Assembly (NCBI GenBank): GCA_015492245.1
Contig: WGFM01000025.1
Span: 27,797 to 91,796 of the forward strand
DNA length: 64,000 nucleotides
Direction: 5' to 3'
Source: Deltaproteobacteria bacterium
GTDB taxonomy: Bacteria > Desulfobacterota > GWC2-55-46 > DRQE01
Part shown: positions 1 through 10,483 of the stretch, one piece after another
Position numbering within the stretch: the stretch's first letter is position 1
How the letters are laid out: each line of letters opens with the position of its first letter
Notes under the pieces: model-generated
Seen by the model: the letters and a program-made list of their open reading frames with translations, nothing else
Told to the model about the DNA's origin: nothing
Database searches by the model: none
Position numbers and translations under genes: made by a program

Positions 1-225
1 AAGGCCTTCGAGGCCGTAAGGGTGGCAGTGCTTGCAGACCATCCCACACCAGTGCGCCTCAGAACCCACACCCCGGACCCTGTGCCCTTTGCCATCTGCA
101 CAGGCACGCCCGAGGTGGGTAACAACAAGGTGGGCTTCTGTGAGAAGGATGCCCAAAAAAACGGGGTATTCATAGAGAGCCCGGAAGACTTCGTAGAGGA
201 GTTTCTGGGAAGAAGAGCCACATAG
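1..225 (+). CDS. apgM: 2,3-bisphosphoglycerate-independent phosphoglycerate mutase, C-terminal part
   Basis: The open frame enters from the left edge and stops with TAG at 223-225, giving the last 74 residues. The segment DHPTPVRLRTHTPDPVPF is typical of the C-terminus of the archaeal-type, metal-dependent phosphoglycerate mutase (ApgM, alkaline phosphatase superfamily), where it supplies an active-site His region. The enzyme interconverts 3- and 2-phosphoglycerate in glycolysis and gluconeogenesis. The residues that follow (CEKDAQKNG and the end of the chain) are less conserved. The stop lies 2 bp before trpE, so the two genes are probably co-transcribed. The N-terminus, including the catalytic Ser, is outside the window. 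Confidence 0.82.
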   Translation, partial: KAFEAVRVAVLADHPTPVRLRTHTPDPVPFAICTGTPEVGNNKVGFCEKDAQKNGVFIESPEDFVEEFLGRRAT

Positions 226-227
226 AG

Positions 228-1712
228 ATGATGAAACGGTTCACACCAGAGCTTAAGGAGTTCCTGAAACTTTCAGTGGGGTGTAACCTTGTGCCCATCT
301 CTTACGAGATGATTGCAGACACAGAGACCCCCGTGTCCTCCTTCATGAAGCTCGACAGCGGGGGAGAGGCATTCCTTCTTGAAAGTGTTGAGGCAGGTGA
401 AAGGTGGGGTAGATACAGCTTCATAGGGGTTGAGCCGAAGGCCATAATAAGGGGTAAAAACGGCGCCGTGGAGATAGTAGAGGCAGAAGGTGTAAGGGTT
501 GAATACCAGGACCCCTTCACAGTCATCCGTGACTACATGAAGAGGTTCAGACCCGCAGTGTTGGAGGATATGCCACGCTTCTTCGGTGGTGCCATAGGAT
601 ACTTGAGCTACGACATGGTAAGATACATAGAAGAGTTGCCAGACCGAGCAGAAAAGGACATCGATATATACGACTTCTCCTTCATGATTACCGACACACT
701 CGTCGTGTTCGACAATGTGGACCACACGGTAAAGATAATCTGCAACGCCTTCATAGAGGACAGCAAGGAGCCCGAAGAGGTCTACAGAGAGTCTGTTGAA
801 AAGATAAAGGGGATTGCAAGAAGGCTCAAAGAGGGCACCATCAGAGGGGAAGAGAAGAGGCGCCACCGGAAGATGGCGCCTGTGAGCTCGAACTTTGAAA
901 AAGATGACTTCATGGGGGCTGTTGAGAAGGTAAAAGAATACATAAGGGCAGGCGATGTTATACAGACGGTAATCTCCCAGCGCTTTGAGACAGACAGGAG
1001 AGCACCCTCTTTCGAGATATACAGGGCATTGAGGATAACCAATCCATCTCCATATATGTTCTTTCTAAGGGCCTCTGGGCTGGAGCTTGCGGGCTCATCC
1101 CCGGAGATACTGGTAAGGGTTGAAGATGGCAGGGTTGTTGTAAGGCCCATTGCAGGCACAAGAAGAAGGGGCAGGGACGAAGAGGAAGACAGGATGCTCG
1201 AAGAAGAACTCCTCTCAGACCCGAAGGAGAGGGCAGAACATGTGATGCTTGTGGATCTGGGAAGAAACGATGTGGGCAGGGTCTCCAAGGCAGGCACAGT
1301 AAGGGTAAACGAGTTCATGGTGGTGGAGCGATATTCACAGGTCATGCACATAGTGTCCAATGTGGAGGGCCGTCTTAAGGAGGGGCTGGACTCGATAGAG
1401 GCCCTCAAGGCGTGCTTTCCTGCAGGAACCCTCACGGGAGCACCAAAGATAAGGGCAATGGAAATCATAGAGGAGATCGAGCCACACAAAAGGGGTGTCT
1501 ACGGAGGGGCGGTTGGATACATAGGGTTTCAGGGCAATATGGATATGTGTATAACCATAAGAACGGTGCTCCTAAAGGATGACGCTGTCTATGTGCAGGC
1601 AGGGGCAGGTGTGGTGGCAGACTCGGTGCCAGAAAGGGAGTACGAAGAGACGGCAAACAAGGCAAAGGCAGTCTTAAGGGCAGTGGGGCTTGCCACAGAA
1701 GGGCTTGACTGA
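228..1712 (+). CDS. trpE: anthranilate synthase component I
   Basis: TrpE converts chorismate and ammonia or glutamine nitrogen to anthranilate, the first step of tryptophan synthesis, together with TrpG. The 494 residues match family length. The N-terminal segment LESVEAGERWGRYSFIG carries the tryptophan feedback site pattern. The chorismate-binding domain shows GRNDVGRVSKAGTV and PAGTLTGAPKIRAMEIIEE, followed by GVYGGAVGY. Two ATG codons occur in tandem (228 and 231) and either could be used. There is no leader peptide or attenuator between the phosphoglycerate mutase and trpE, so any Trp-responsive transcriptional control would have to lie upstream of the window. It is the first gene of a complete trpEGDCFBA run. 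Confidence 0.97.
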   Translation: MMKRFTPELKEFLKLSVGCNLVPISYEMIADTETPVSSFMKLDSGGEAFLLESVEAGERWGRYSFIGVEPKAIIRGKNGAVEIVEAEGVRVEYQDPFTVIRDYMKRFRPAVLEDMPRFFGGAIGYLSYDMVRYIEELPDRAEKDIDIYDFSFMITDTLVVFDNVDHTVKIICNAFIEDSKEPEEVYRESVEKIKGIARRLKEGTIRGEEKRRHRKMAPVSSNFEKDDFMGAVEKVKEYIRAGDVIQTVISQRFETDRRAPSFEIYRALRITNPSPYMFFLRASGLELAGSSPEILVRVEDGRVVVRPIAGTRRRGRDEEEDRMLEEELLSDPKERAEHVMLVDLGRNDVGRVSKAGTVRVNEFMVVERYSQVMHIVSNVEGRLKEGLDSIEALKACFPAGTLTGAPKIRAMEIIEEIEPHKRGVYGGAVGYIGFQGNMDMCITIRTVLLKDDAVYVQAGAGVVADSVPEREYEETANKAKAVLRAVGLATEGLD

Positions 1713-1730
1713 AAGGGGTGAGGCAGCACA

Positions 1731-2294
1731 ATGATACTGATGATAGACAACTATGACTCCTTTACATACAACCTTGTGCAGTATCTACTCGAGATGGGCC
1801 AGGATGTGGTGGTAAAGAGGAATGACGAGGTCTCTCTGGATGAGATAGAAAGGCTTGCCCCAGAGCGGATGGTAATCTCCCCGGGGCCCTGTGATCCAAC
1901 CAAGGCAGGCATATCTGTTCCTGCAATAAAGGAGTTTGCAGGCAAGCTTCCCATACTCGGGGTGTGCCTGGGGCATCAGTCCATAGGCTATGCCTTCGGT
2001 GCAGAGATAGTGAGGGCAAAAAGACTCATGCACGGCAAGACCTCCATGATACACCACGATGGCAGGACCATATTCAGGGCTCTGCCAAACCCCTTCGAGG
2101 CAACAAGGTATCACTCGCTCGTGATAAGAAGAGAGAGCCTTCCTGCCACCTTTGAGATAACCGCATGGACAGAGGATGATGAAATAATGGGTATAAGACA
2201 CAGGGAGTTTGTGCTCGAAGGGGTGCAGTTCCACCCCGAGTCCATCCTTACAGAGGTGGGTAAGACTTTGCTTGAAAACTTCACAACCCTTTGA
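1731..2294 (+). CDS. trpG: anthranilate synthase component II (glutamine amidotransferase)
   Basis: This is a class I glutamine amidotransferase that hydrolyses glutamine and passes ammonia to TrpE. At 187 residues it is a stand-alone TrpG, not fused to TrpD. The start [19 protein letters not shown] is typical. The catalytic triad is visible as the Cys in [10 protein letters not shown] and the His/Glu in VQFHPES. A purine-rich site (AAAGGGGTGAGG) precedes the ATG. It lies 18 bp after trpE. The same subunit may also serve aminodeoxychorismate synthase, since no separate pabA is visible here; that is inference only. Confidence 0.97.
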   Translation: MILMIDNYDSFTYNLVQYLLEMGQDVVVKRNDEVSLDEIERLAPERMVISPGPCDPTKAGISVPAIKEFAGKLPILGVCLGHQSIGYAFGAEIVRAKRLMHGKTSMIHHDGRTIFRALPNPFEATRYHSLVIRRESLPATFEITAWTEDDEIMGIRHREFVLEGVQFHPESILTEVGKTLLENFTTL

Positions 2295-2309
2295 GAGGGA
2301 GGTTCGGTG

Positions 2310-3323
2310 ATGAACATAAAAGAGGCCATCGGGAAGGTTGTACGGGGGGTTGACCTTACCGAAGAGGAGATGGTGCAGGTAATGGAGGAGATAACAGGAG
2401 GGCTTGCCACAGCCGCGCAGATAGGCGCCTTTCTCACGGCCCTGAGGATGAAGGGTGAAACTGTGGATGAGATAACAGGGGCTGCAAGGGTCATGCGCAG
2501 GAAGGCGACATGTATACGCACCCCCAGTGAGCACACCATAGATACCTGTGGCACCGGTGGGGACGAGGCCATGACATTCAACATATCCACCGCTGTGGCC
2601 TTCGTTGTGGCAGGCTGTGGTATAACAGTGGCAAAACATGGCAACAGGTCTGTCTCTTCAAGAAGCGGCAGTGCCGATGTGCTGAGGGCCCTCGGTGTGA
2701 ATATAGAGATAGAGGTGAACAGGGTCGAGGAGTGTCTTGAAGAGGTGGGCATAGGGTTTCTCTTTGCCCCGCTTCTCCATGGTGCCATGAAGTATGCAAC
2801 GCCTGTAAGAAGGGAGATAGGGATAAGAACCGTGTTCAACCTCCTTGGCCCCCTTACAAACCCTGCTGGCACAAGGTATCAGCTCATGGGTGTATACGAT
2901 GACATCCTTACCGACATGCTCGCAAAGGTGCTCGCCCGCCTTGGCACAAAAAGGGCCATGGTTGTGCATGGAGAGGATGGGCTCGATGAGATAACGCTTA
3001 CCACCTCTACGAAGGTTACAGAGCTCAGGGATGGCTCCATAAGGACATACCACATAGAGCCGGAAGAGTTCGGTTTCAAGCGCTGCCTGCCAGAAGAGCT
3101 CAAGGGTGGGTCGCCCGAGGAGAATGCAGAGATAATACTGGACATACTTACAGGTAGAAAGGGGCCGAAACGGGATGTGGTATTACTCAATGCAGCTGCA
3201 GGTGTGGTGGTTGCCGGAAGGGCCGACTCACTTGAAGAGGCCATAGGGCTTGCAGAAGAGTCCATAGACAGCGGCAGGGCACTCGAGAAACTACAGGCAC
3301 TGAGGGAGAAGACACGGCAGTAA
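2310..3323 (+). CDS. trpD: anthranilate phosphoribosyltransferase
   Basis: TrpD transfers phosphoribose from PRPP to anthranilate. The protein shows the PRPP/Mg motif GTGGDEAMTFNIST, then KHGNRSVSSRSGSADVLRALG, both diagnostic of the family. The length of about 337 residues is normal. The ATG at 2310 is chosen because GGGAGG at 2297-2302 sits 7 nt upstream; an in-frame GTG at 2307 would be too close. The gene follows trpG by 15 bp. Confidence 0.97.
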   Translation: MNIKEAIGKVVRGVDLTEEEMVQVMEEITGGLATAAQIGAFLTALRMKGETVDEITGAARVMRRKATCIRTPSEHTIDTCGTGGDEAMTFNISTAVAFVVAGCGITVAKHGNRSVSSRSGSADVLRALGVNIEIEVNRVEECLEEVGIGFLFAPLLHGAMKYATPVRREIGIRTVFNLLGPLTNPAGTRYQLMGVYDDILTDMLAKVLARLGTKRAMVVHGEDGLDEITLTTSTKVTELRDGSIRTYHIEPEEFGFKRCLPEELKGGSPEENAEIILDILTGRKGPKRDVVLLNAAAGVVVAGRADSLEEAIGLAEESIDSGRALEKLQALREKTRQ

Positions 3324-3333
3324 GGATAATGAG

Positions 3334-4116
3334 GTGGCAGGCGTGATACTCGAAGAGATAGTGGAAAAAAAGAGAGAGGAAGTCGATGCCCTTAAATCTC
3401 TTAAGCCCCTTGAAGAGCTTAAAAGAGAGGTGGAAAGGGGGCTTCCAGATACCAGGGACTTCAGTGCCCCCCTCAAGGAAGAGGGCATAAACATAATAGC
3501 CGAGATAAAGAGGGCAAGCCCCTCACAGGGTATAATAAGGGAGGAATTCAACCCCACCGAGATAGCCCGCACCTACGAGCAGGCAGGGGCAAAGGCACTC
3601 TCTGTGCTCACAGAGAAGAACTACTTCCTCGGGGCACCAGAATATATAGGGGCAGTAAAGAGGGTGGTGGGGCTACCTGTGTTGAGGAAGGATTTCATAG
3701 TAGACCGATACCAGCTCTATGAATCGAGGCTACTTGGGACAGACTGTGTGCTCCTCATAGTGAGGATACTCTCGCCCGAAGAGCTCAGAGCGTTCACAAG
3801 GCTTGCAAAGGGGCTGGGGATGGCCACCCTCGTTGAGGTGCACAACCGCAGAGAGCTTGAGGTGGCACTTGCAACCGATACGGATATGATAGGCATAAAC
3901 AACAGAGACCTCGAAACATTCCATACGGATATGAACACAACCCTCGAGCTTGTAAAGGACATACCAGAGGAGATGGTGGTGGTGAGTGAGAGCGGTATAC
4001 AGAACAACGAGGACATAATGAGGCTTAAGGCCTGTGGGGTGGATGCCTTCCTTGTGGGCGAGGCCCTGATGAGGGAGAAGGATATAGAAAAAAAGTTCAG
4101 AGAACTTGCAGGATGA
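3334..4116 (+). CDS. trpC: indole-3-glycerol phosphate synthase
   Basis: TrpC closes the pyrrole ring of CdRP to give indole-3-glycerol phosphate. This is a (beta/alpha)8 barrel of 260 residues, not fused to TrpF. Visible motifs are IIAEIKRASPSQGII with the catalytic Lys, VLRKDFIVD, GINNRDLETF and VSESGI. Translation probably begins at GTG 3334 (AAGGATAATGAG upstream); another in-frame GTG lies at 3343. The stop codon overlaps the trpF start by 4 bp (ATGA). Confidence 0.96.
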   Translation: MAGVILEEIVEKKREEVDALKSLKPLEELKREVERGLPDTRDFSAPLKEEGINIIAEIKRASPSQGIIREEFNPTEIARTYEQAGAKALSVLTEKNYFLGAPEYIGAVKRVVGLPVLRKDFIVDRYQLYESRLLGTDCVLLIVRILSPEELRAFTRLAKGLGMATLVEVHNRRELEVALATDTDMIGINNRDLETFHTDMNTTLELVKDIPEEMVVVSESGIQNNEDIMRLKACGVDAFLVGEALMREKDIEKKFRELAG

Positions 4117-4781
4117 ACACGCGGATAAAGATATGCGGTATAACAAATAGAGAAGACGCCCTTATGTGTGTGGACTGTGGCGTGGATGCCCTGGGGTTTG
4201 TCTTCTATGAGGATAGCCCCAGGTTTGTGCGACCAGATGTGGCAGCAGATATTGTGAGTGAGCTGCCCCCCTTCGTTACGGCTGTGGGGGTGTTTGTAAA
4301 CGAGTCCCGTAATAATATAGTGGATGTAGCCTGCAGGGTGGGGCTTGACTCTGTGCAGCTACATGGCGACGAGGGGGTTGGTGGGTGTGAGGCCCTTTCA
4401 TCCCTCAAGCCGATAAAGGCCATAAGGATAAAGGAGCCTGAAGACCTCGAGGGGATGGAGGGCTACCGTGGGGTGGTGGCTGCCTTCGTTCTGGATACAC
4501 GGGTTGAGGGTGCCTATGGAGGCACAGGCAGAAGTTTCGACTGGAGGCTTGCCCTGCCTGCAAGACAACATGGAAGGGTGATACTCTCTGGAGGACTCAC
4601 CCCGGAGAATGTGGTGGAGGCAATAAGGATGGTAGAGCCCTATGGGGTGGATGTATCTACAGGGGTCGAAAGAGAGCCGGGAAGAAAAGACCCCATCAGG
4701 GTAAGGGCATTCATAGGGAATATAAAGAGGTATGAGGCCACACTACTAACAGAGGATAAAGAAGGAGAACCACAGAGATGA
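4113..4781 (+). CDS. trpF: phosphoribosylanthranilate isomerase
   Basis: TrpF isomerises phosphoribosylanthranilate to CdRP. The 222-residue barrel opens with [11 protein letters not shown], which holds the catalytic Cys, and has the phosphate-binding [10 protein letters not shown] near the C-terminus. It overlaps trpC and trpB by 4 bp each, so translation is likely coupled across the three genes. Logical order in the pathway places it between TrpD and TrpC. Confidence 0.95.
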   Translation: MNTRIKICGITNREDALMCVDCGVDALGFVFYEDSPRFVRPDVAADIVSELPPFVTAVGVFVNESRNNIVDVACRVGLDSVQLHGDEGVGGCEALSSLKPIKAIRIKEPEDLEGMEGYRGVVAAFVLDTRVEGAYGGTGRSFDWRLALPARQHGRVILSGGLTPENVVEAIRMVEPYGVDVSTGVEREPGRKDPIRVRAFIGNIKRYEATLLTEDKEGEPQR

Positions 4782-5980
4782 AAAGGCAGGCGAGGCTTCC
4801 AGACAGAACGGGACACTTTGGCCCCTACGGGGGCAGATACATATCAGAGACCCTCATGCCAGCCGTCATGGAGCTTGAGGAGGCCTATCTCAGGTACAGC
4901 AAAGATGCGGGGTTCAAGGAGGAGCTCGACTACTATCTTCGCTACTATGTGGGCAGGCCCACCCCGCTCTATTTTGCAAGAAACCTTACCGAGAGGCTCG
5001 GTGGAGCAAGGATATATCTCAAAAGAGAAGACCTCTGCCATACAGGTGCACACAAGATAAACAACACCATGGGGCAGATCCTTCTTGCAAGGCGGATGAA
5101 GAAGAGCCGTATTATTGCAGAGACAGGCGCTGGCCAGCACGGTGTGGCAACCGCCACGGTGGCGGCAATGTTCGGGCTCGAGTGTGTAGTATACATGGGC
5201 GAGGAGGATATGGAGAGGCAGGCCCCGAATGTGTTCAGAATGAGGCTCCTTGGGGCAGAGGTCGTGCCTGTAAAGAGTGGTAGCAGAACCCTAAAGGATG
5301 CAATGAACGAGGCACTCAGAGACTGGGTTACCAATGTGCGAAATACCTTCTACATAATAGGGAGTGTGGCAGGCCCACATCCCTATCCCGTGATGGTAAG
5401 GGATTTTCAGTCTGTGATAGGCAGAGAGGTGAAGAGGGATATAAAGAGGCTCGAAGGAAGGCTCCCGACACTGCTTGTTGCATCTGTCGGAGGAGGAAGC
5501 AATGCCATGGGGCTCTTCCATCCATTCCTTGATGATGAGGATGTTGAGATGGTCGGCGTTGAGGCAGCAGGCCTTGGGCTTTCTACAGGCAGACACGCAG
5601 CAAGCCTCTGCAGGGGGAGTGTGGGTGTGCTCCATGGTAGTAAGTCCTATGTGCTGCAGGACAGGTACGGTCAGATCCTCCATACACACTCTGTATCTGC
5701 CGGGCTCGATTACCCAGGGGTGGGCCCTGAACACTCCTACCTTAAGGATACAGGAAGGGTTCACTACACAACCGTTACAGACAGAGAGGCAATAAGGGCG
5801 TTCCAGACACTCTGCCAGACCGAGGGCATAATACCTGCCCTTGAGAGCTCACATGCCCTGGCCTATGCTATGAAGGTGGCAGGAGGGATGAAAAAAGAAG
5901 AGGTCATAGTTATAAACCTTTCTGGAAGAGGCGATAAGGACTTATCGACCGTATCCAAAATACTGGGATTCAATATATGA
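4778..5980 (+). CDS. trpB: tryptophan synthase beta chain
   Basis: TrpB condenses indole with serine using pyridoxal phosphate. The segment [17 protein letters not shown] contains the Schiff-base Lys, and [10 protein letters not shown] binds the cofactor phosphate. The N-terminal [18 protein letters not shown] is typical of the standard TrpB1 form that pairs with TrpA, rather than the stand-alone TrpB2. The length of 400 residues is normal. It overlaps trpF and trpA by 4 bp on each side. Confidence 0.98.
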   Translation: MKRQARLPDRTGHFGPYGGRYISETLMPAVMELEEAYLRYSKDAGFKEELDYYLRYYVGRPTPLYFARNLTERLGGARIYLKREDLCHTGAHKINNTMGQILLARRMKKSRIIAETGAGQHGVATATVAAMFGLECVVYMGEEDMERQAPNVFRMRLLGAEVVPVKSGSRTLKDAMNEALRDWVTNVRNTFYIIGSVAGPHPYPVMVRDFQSVIGREVKRDIKRLEGRLPTLLVASVGGGSNAMGLFHPFLDDEDVEMVGVEAAGLGLSTGRHAASLCRGSVGVLHGSKSYVLQDRYGQILHTHSVSAGLDYPGVGPEHSYLKDTGRVHYTTVTDREAIRAFQTLCQTEGIIPALESSHALAYAMKVAGGMKKEEVIVINLSGRGDKDLSTVSKILGFNI

Positions 5981-6789
5981 AAAGAGAGAACAGACTTGCA
6001 GAACTGTTCGGGAAGCCCAAAGACAGGGGGGAGAAGGCACTCGTTGCATTCATAACCGCTGGAGACCCGAACCTTGAGCTAACAGAGGCCCTCGTAGAGG
6101 GGCTTGCCAGAGGGGGGGCCGATATTGTAGAGCTCGGGGTGCCATTTTCAGACCCCATGGCAGACGGGCCCACCATACAGGCATCGAGCGAGAGGGCGCT
6201 TGAGAGCGGCACCACACTGCCAAAGGTACTGAAACTGGTAAGAAGGCTGAGAAAGAGAGGGCTTGATACCCCCATAGTGCTCTTTGGCTACTACAACCCT
6301 GTCTTCGTCTATGGACACGAAAGGTTTGCCAGGGATGCAAAACAGGCAGGGGTGGATGGGGTGCTGATAGTAGACCTTCCACCAGAAGAGGCAACAGAGC
6401 TTGCAGAAAAGCTCAAAAGGGTGGGTATAGAGTTTGTATACCTGCTTACACCAACGAGCGATGAAAAGAGGATAGGCCTTGTGGCCAGAAAGGCAGGGGG
6501 GTTCATCTACTATGTAAGTGTTACAGGGGTTACAGGTGCAAGAAAGAAGGTGGCAGGCCAGATAAAAGACCATGTAAAGAGAATAAAAAAGTTTACAGAG
6601 CTGCCTGTGTGTGTCGGGTTCGGTATATCCACCCCCGAGCAGGCCCGAAAGGTGGCCCTGTGGGCAGACGGTGTGGTGGTCGGTAGCGCCATAGTGGATA
6701 TTATAGCCCGTAACAGAGGCTCAAGAGGGCTTGTAGAAAAGGTTGCCAGGTTTGTAAGAAGCATTAAAGATGGTATGCGTTCTGTATGA
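5977..6789 (+). CDS. trpA: tryptophan synthase alpha chain
   Basis: TrpA cleaves indole-3-glycerol phosphate and channels indole to TrpB. The catalytic Glu lies in [10 protein letters not shown] and the catalytic Asp in [10 protein letters not shown]. Later barrel motifs are [17 protein letters not shown] and CVGFGIS. The 270 residues match the family. It is the last tryptophan gene; its final bases overlap the start of the GAF/HD-GYP gene by 4 bp, so the operon continues into signalling and fatty acid genes. Confidence 0.97.
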   Translation: MKRENRLAELFGKPKDRGEKALVAFITAGDPNLELTEALVEGLARGGADIVELGVPFSDPMADGPTIQASSERALESGTTLPKVLKLVRRLRKRGLDTPIVLFGYYNPVFVYGHERFARDAKQAGVDGVLIVDLPPEEATELAEKLKRVGIEFVYLLTPTSDEKRIGLVARKAGGFIYYVSVTGVTGARKKVAGQIKDHVKRIKKFTELPVCVGFGISTPEQARKVALWADGVVVGSAIVDIIARNRGSRGLVEKVARFVRSIKDGMRSV

Positions 6790-8345
6790 AGGGGGAGAGA
6801 TACAAAAGAGAACTGGAAGGGCTCAAAACAAGGTTGAGGATCAAAGAGCTGGAACTCTCTCTTTACAGGCACACAGAAAGGCTCTACAACAAGGGGTTCC
6901 ATATTGACAGGATATGCGGTCTTCTTATGGATGGCATAAAAGAGGCCATCCATACAGAAGACATCTTTATCCACCTAAAAGACCCTGTAAGGGGCACAGA
7001 GGCAGGCTCCCTTGTCTCTGGTAGATTCAGAAAAGAGGAGTTCTTGAAGAAGGCCATCCTTCTTACTGAAAAGACGATCGAAGAGGGAGGCCCCCTTTAC
7101 AAGGAGGAGCAGGCCATGCTGGTGCTGCCAGTAAAGGTGAAAGGAAGCGGATGTGGAGCCATAGGTGTGGTGGTAGAAGGGGATAGGAGAGAGGCCCAGA
7201 AGATACTCAGGGGTATCGCTGGCCAGCTTGCATCACTCATCGAAAGAAAGAGCATGTTCGATACCCTTGAGGAAAAGGTGGCCCAGCTTTCGGCCCTCCA
7301 TGAGGTGGGCTCCCTTCTTGTGTCCACGCTGGATGAGAAGACAGTAAGGGAGAGGGCCATATCCTCTATAACCAGGCTCATAGGGGCAGAGGCAGGCTCG
7401 CTCCTGCTTGTGGACAAGGAGAGAAGAGAGCTTTACTTCGAGGTTGCACTTGGCGAGAAGGGAGACAGGGTGAAGACCATAAGGCTGAAGCTGGGCGAGG
7501 GTATCGCAGGATGGGTTGCAAAACATGGAAAAGCCATTATAGTAAATGATGTTACAGGTGATGACAGGTTTCAGTCAAGGGTGGACAGGCACAGCAGGTT
7601 CAGGACCAGAAGCATAATTTGTGTGCCTGTAAGGATAAAGAATGATATAATAGGGGTGCTCGAGGGTATAAACAGGATAGACGGAGAGTTCACAGAGAAG
7701 GACCTTTCCATACTGGAGCTGTTCTCGAACCAGGTTGCCATTGCACTGGATAACGCGAGGTTGTACAAAGAGATAAGGGATACATTTTACGCGACAAGTG
7801 AGGCACTGGCAGACGCCATAGAAAAGAGAGACCCCTATACAGGTGGACACACAAAGAGGGTGTTTCAGTATTCCATGGCAATAGCAGAAGAGCTCGGCCT
7901 CGATGACAAGACAAAAGAAGATGTGAGGTTTGCCGCAGTCCTCCATGATGTGGGAAAGATAGGCATAGACGACTGCATACTGAGAAAACAGGATAGACTG
8001 AACAGGGAAGAACAGGATATAATGGAGACACATCCACAGCTTGGTGCAGAGATATTGAGCCATATACCACATCTCAAGGATGTGGTGCCGGGCATACTGT
8101 ACCACCACGAAAGGGTGGATGGCAATGGCTATCCAGAGGGGCTTGAAGAAGAGGATATACCGGTGATAGCAAGGATTATATCTGTGGCAGACACATACGA
8201 TGCCATGACCACGACGCGACCCTACAGGAAGGCTCTCTCCAGAGAGGCTGCCCTGAGGGAACTGAGAAGGTGTGCAGACACCCAGTTCGACAGAACCGTG
8301 GTGAATGCCTTCGTAAGGGCTTTCAAAAAGAGGCGCTGCAGATGA
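6786..8345 (+). CDS. GAF domain HD-GYP phosphohydrolase, probable c-di-GMP phosphodiesterase
   Basis: The 519-residue protein has no signal peptide or membrane segment, so it is cytoplasmic. A charged helical N-terminus (about residues 1-35) is followed by a GAF-like region (about 35-150), a clear GAF domain (about 170-325) and an HD-GYP domain (about 335-515). The HD pair is in HDVGKIG and the GYP signature in [14 protein letters not shown], so the metal site and GYP loop are intact. Intact HD-GYP proteins usually hydrolyse c-di-GMP. The ligand of the GAF domain cannot be told from sequence. The gene is overlapped by trpA at its start and by accD at its end, an unexpected place for a signalling gene inside a biosynthetic operon. 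Confidence 0.85.
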   Translation: MKGERYKRELEGLKTRLRIKELELSLYRHTERLYNKGFHIDRICGLLMDGIKEAIHTEDIFIHLKDPVRGTEAGSLVSGRFRKEEFLKKAILLTEKTIEEGGPLYKEEQAMLVLPVKVKGSGCGAIGVVVEGDRREAQKILRGIAGQLASLIERKSMFDTLEEKVAQLSALHEVGSLLVSTLDEKTVRERAISSITRLIGAEAGSLLLVDKERRELYFEVALGEKGDRVKTIRLKLGEGIAGWVAKHGKAIIVNDVTGDDRFQSRVDRHSRFRTRSIICVPVRIKNDIIGVLEGINRIDGEFTEKDLSILELFSNQVAIALDNARLYKEIRDTFYATSEALADAIEKRDPYTGGHTKRVFQYSMAIAEELGLDDKTKEDVRFAAVLHDVGKIGIDDCILRKQDRLNREEQDIMETHPQLGAEILSHIPHLKDVVPGILYHHERVDGNGYPEGLEEEDIPVIARIISVADTYDAMTTTRPYRKALSREAALRELRRCADTQFDRTVVNAFVRAFKKRRCR

Positions 8346-9181
8346 TATGGTTTAAAAAGGACATATTCTCAAGGGGAAAGGAGAAGACCGTAAGGGTCCC
8401 CCAGGGGCTGTGGGTAAAGTGCAACCACTGTAACGAGATAATATACAGAAAAGAGGTTGAAAGAAACAGTGAGGTCTGCCCCAAGTGCAACTACCACTTC
8501 CGAATATCTGCAAGAAGAAGGATAGAGATTACCCTCGATGAAGGCTCATTCGTAGAACATGACGGAAATATTTCACCTGTTGATGCCCTGGGATTCAGGG
8601 ACATGAAGAGATACACAGAGAGGATAGGGGCTGCCCAGCAGAAAGCCGGCCTCAAGGATGCCATAGTATGTGGAGAGGGCACAATAGAGGACAGAAGACT
8701 CCTTCTCGGTGTGTTCGAGTTTTCATTCATGGGCGGAAGCATGGGCTCTGTGGTGGGTGAGAAGATAGCAAGGCTCTTCGAGAGGGCGATGGAAGAAAGG
8801 GTGCCGGTTGTGATATTCGCCTCATCAGGTGGGGCAAGGATGCAGGAGGGAATACTCTCTCTTGTGCAGATGGCAAAGACCAGTGCGGCAATCGAAAGGA
8901 TCAGGAGAAAGGCCATACCATATATATCGGTGCTTACAGACCCGACCACAGGCGGGGTTACGGCAAGTTTCGCAACCCTTGCAGATGTGATAATTGCAGA
9001 ACCCCGTGCCCTCATAGGGTTTGCAGGCCCAAGGGTCATAGAGGAGACCATCAGACAGAAACTTCCCGAAGGATTCCAGAGGGCAGAATACCTCCTTGAA
9101 CACGGGATGATAGACATGATAGTGGAAAGAAAGAAGATGCGCCACACACTCGCAAAACTCATAGAGCTCCTCACAGATTAA
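8342..9181 (+). CDS. accD: acetyl-CoA carboxylase carboxyltransferase subunit beta
   Basis: AccD with AccA transfers carboxyl from biotin to acetyl-CoA to make malonyl-CoA, the first step of fatty acid synthesis. The start MIWFKKDIF at ATG 8342 is chosen because it matches the family N-terminus and overlaps the upstream stop by 4 bp; longer in-frame extensions run into the HD-GYP gene. A four-Cys zinc ribbon is visible (VKCNHCNE followed by VCPKCNYHF), then the carboxyltransferase fold with [10 protein letters not shown] and [11 protein letters not shown]. The length is 279 residues. The trp-accD-folC order is known from several bacterial groups. Confidence 0.96.
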   Translation: MIWFKKDIFSRGKEKTVRVPQGLWVKCNHCNEIIYRKEVERNSEVCPKCNYHFRISARRRIEITLDEGSFVEHDGNISPVDALGFRDMKRYTERIGAAQQKAGLKDAIVCGEGTIEDRRLLLGVFEFSFMGGSMGSVVGEKIARLFERAMEERVPVVIFASSGGARMQEGILSLVQMAKTSAAIERIRRKAIPYISVLTDPTTGGVTASFATLADVIIAEPRALIGFAGPRVIEETIRQKLPEGFQRAEYLLEHGMIDMIVERKKMRHTLAKLIELLTD

Positions 9182-9193
9182 AAGACACAACCT

Positions 9194-10483
9194 ATGCCTC
9201 CCCTGAAGGATGCAATCGGCTACCTGTATGGCCTGCAGAAAAGCGGTATAAGGCCAGGGCTTGAAAGGATAAAGAGGCTACTTGCCCTCCTCAATAATCC
9301 CCAGATGGGATACCCCTCCATACTTGTGGCAGGAACCAACGGTAAGGGCTCCACCGCCAGGATGCTCTCCACCATGCTGACACAGGCAGGCTACAGAACC
9401 GCCCTTTACACATCTCCACACCTTTTAAGGTTCAACGAAAGGATAAGCATAGATAACAAAGAGATAGGGGGCAGGGAGCTTGCCCGTCTCATCTGGAGAC
9501 TTAAGGAACTTGTGGAAAAAGATATGTCCCATTGTCCACCCACATTCTTTGAGTTCTCCACAGCCATGGCATTCGAGTACTTCAGGCAAAAGAGAGCCGA
9601 TATGGCGGTGATAGAGGTGGGCATGGGTGGAAAGTTCGATGCAACGAATGTTGTCAACCCACTTGTGGGGGTGATAACCAGCGTGGGATACGACCACACA
9701 GAGTATCTGGGCAGAACCCTTAAGGAGATAGCACATCAGAAGGCAGGTATCATAAAGAGGGGGATGAAGGTTGTAACAGCGGCAGACGACAGGGAGGCGA
9801 AAAGGGTGATAGAGAGGGTCTCAAAGGATATGGGTGTGCCCCTCTATGGCTACGGAAGAGATTTTACAGTGGAGAAACAAAAGAGCGGTGGGTTTGTATA
9901 CAGGGGAGAAGCTACCATAAGGTGTGCCAGGCCCGGGCTCAAGGGAGATTTTCAGCTTAAGAACGCAGGATGTGCCATAAAAGTGGTCGAGCTTCTTTCC
10001 ACTATGGGTTATGAAGTCTCAAAGGATGCGATAGTAAGGGGTATGGAGAATACCAGATGGCGGGCACGGTTTCAGGTGATAGGGACACACCCCCTTGTGG
10101 TGCTCGACTGTGCCCACAACCCAGAGGGTGCTGTGGCACTGCGGAAAAGCCTCGAGGGGATAAGGTTCAGAAGGCTCATCCTCGTTACAGGAATGATGAA
10201 GGATAAGGATATAGATGCTATAATGGGTAATCTCTCGGGGGTGGCCTCCACCATTGTATGCACAAGGCCTGCATACTGGCGAAGCGAAGAGCCAGAGAGG
10301 CTTAAGGCCATCGCAGAAAGATATGGTAAAGAGACGATGGTGAGAAGAAGGGTGGGACAGGCCGTGGCAGCAGCACTTGAGCTGGCAGACAGCGATGATG
10401 CAATATGTGTTACAGGTTCAATATTCACCGTGGCAGAGGCATTAAGGTATCTTGAAAGAAAAGGATACACAAGCGAGCCATGA
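9194..10483 (+). CDS. folC: folylpolyglutamate synthase / dihydrofolate synthase
   Basis: FolC adds glutamate to dihydropteroate and folates in the cytoplasm. The P-loop is VAGTNGKGSTARML, followed by TSPHLLRFNERIS and the Mur-ligase-like VIEVGMGGKFDATNVV with its Mg/Lys region. The 429 residues match family length. It sits 12 bp after accD and overlaps lptD by 4 bp (ATGA at 10480), so it belongs to the same transcript. Confidence 0.95.
   Translation: MPPLKDAIGYLYGLQKSGIRPGLERIKRLLALLNNPQMGYPSILVAGTNGKGSTARMLSTMLTQAGYRTALYTSPHLLRFNERISIDNKEIGGRELARLIWRLKELVEKDMSHCPPTFFEFSTAMAFEYFRQKRADMAVIEVGMGGKFDATNVVNPLVGVITSVGYDHTEYLGRTLKEIAHQKAGIIKRGMKVVTAADDREAKRVIERVSKDMGVPLYGYGRDFTVEKQKSGGFVYRGEATIRCARPGLKGDFQLKNAGCAIKVVELLSTMGYEVSKDAIVRGMENTRWRARFQVIGTHPLVVLDCAHNPEGAVALRKSLEGIRFRRLILVTGMMKDKDIDAIMGNLSGVASTIVCTRPAYWRSEEPERLKAIAERYGKETMVRRRVGQAVAAALELADSDDAICVTGSIFTVAEALRYLERKGYTSEP

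Noticed and set aside
226..300. Trp leader peptide or attenuator before trpE
   Set aside because: Only 2 bp separate trpE from the preceding gene; there is no run of Trp codons and no hairpin with a T-tract.
8270..8341. Upstream extension of accD
   Set aside because: It lies inside the HD-GYP gene, and ATG 8342 gives the typical AccD start.
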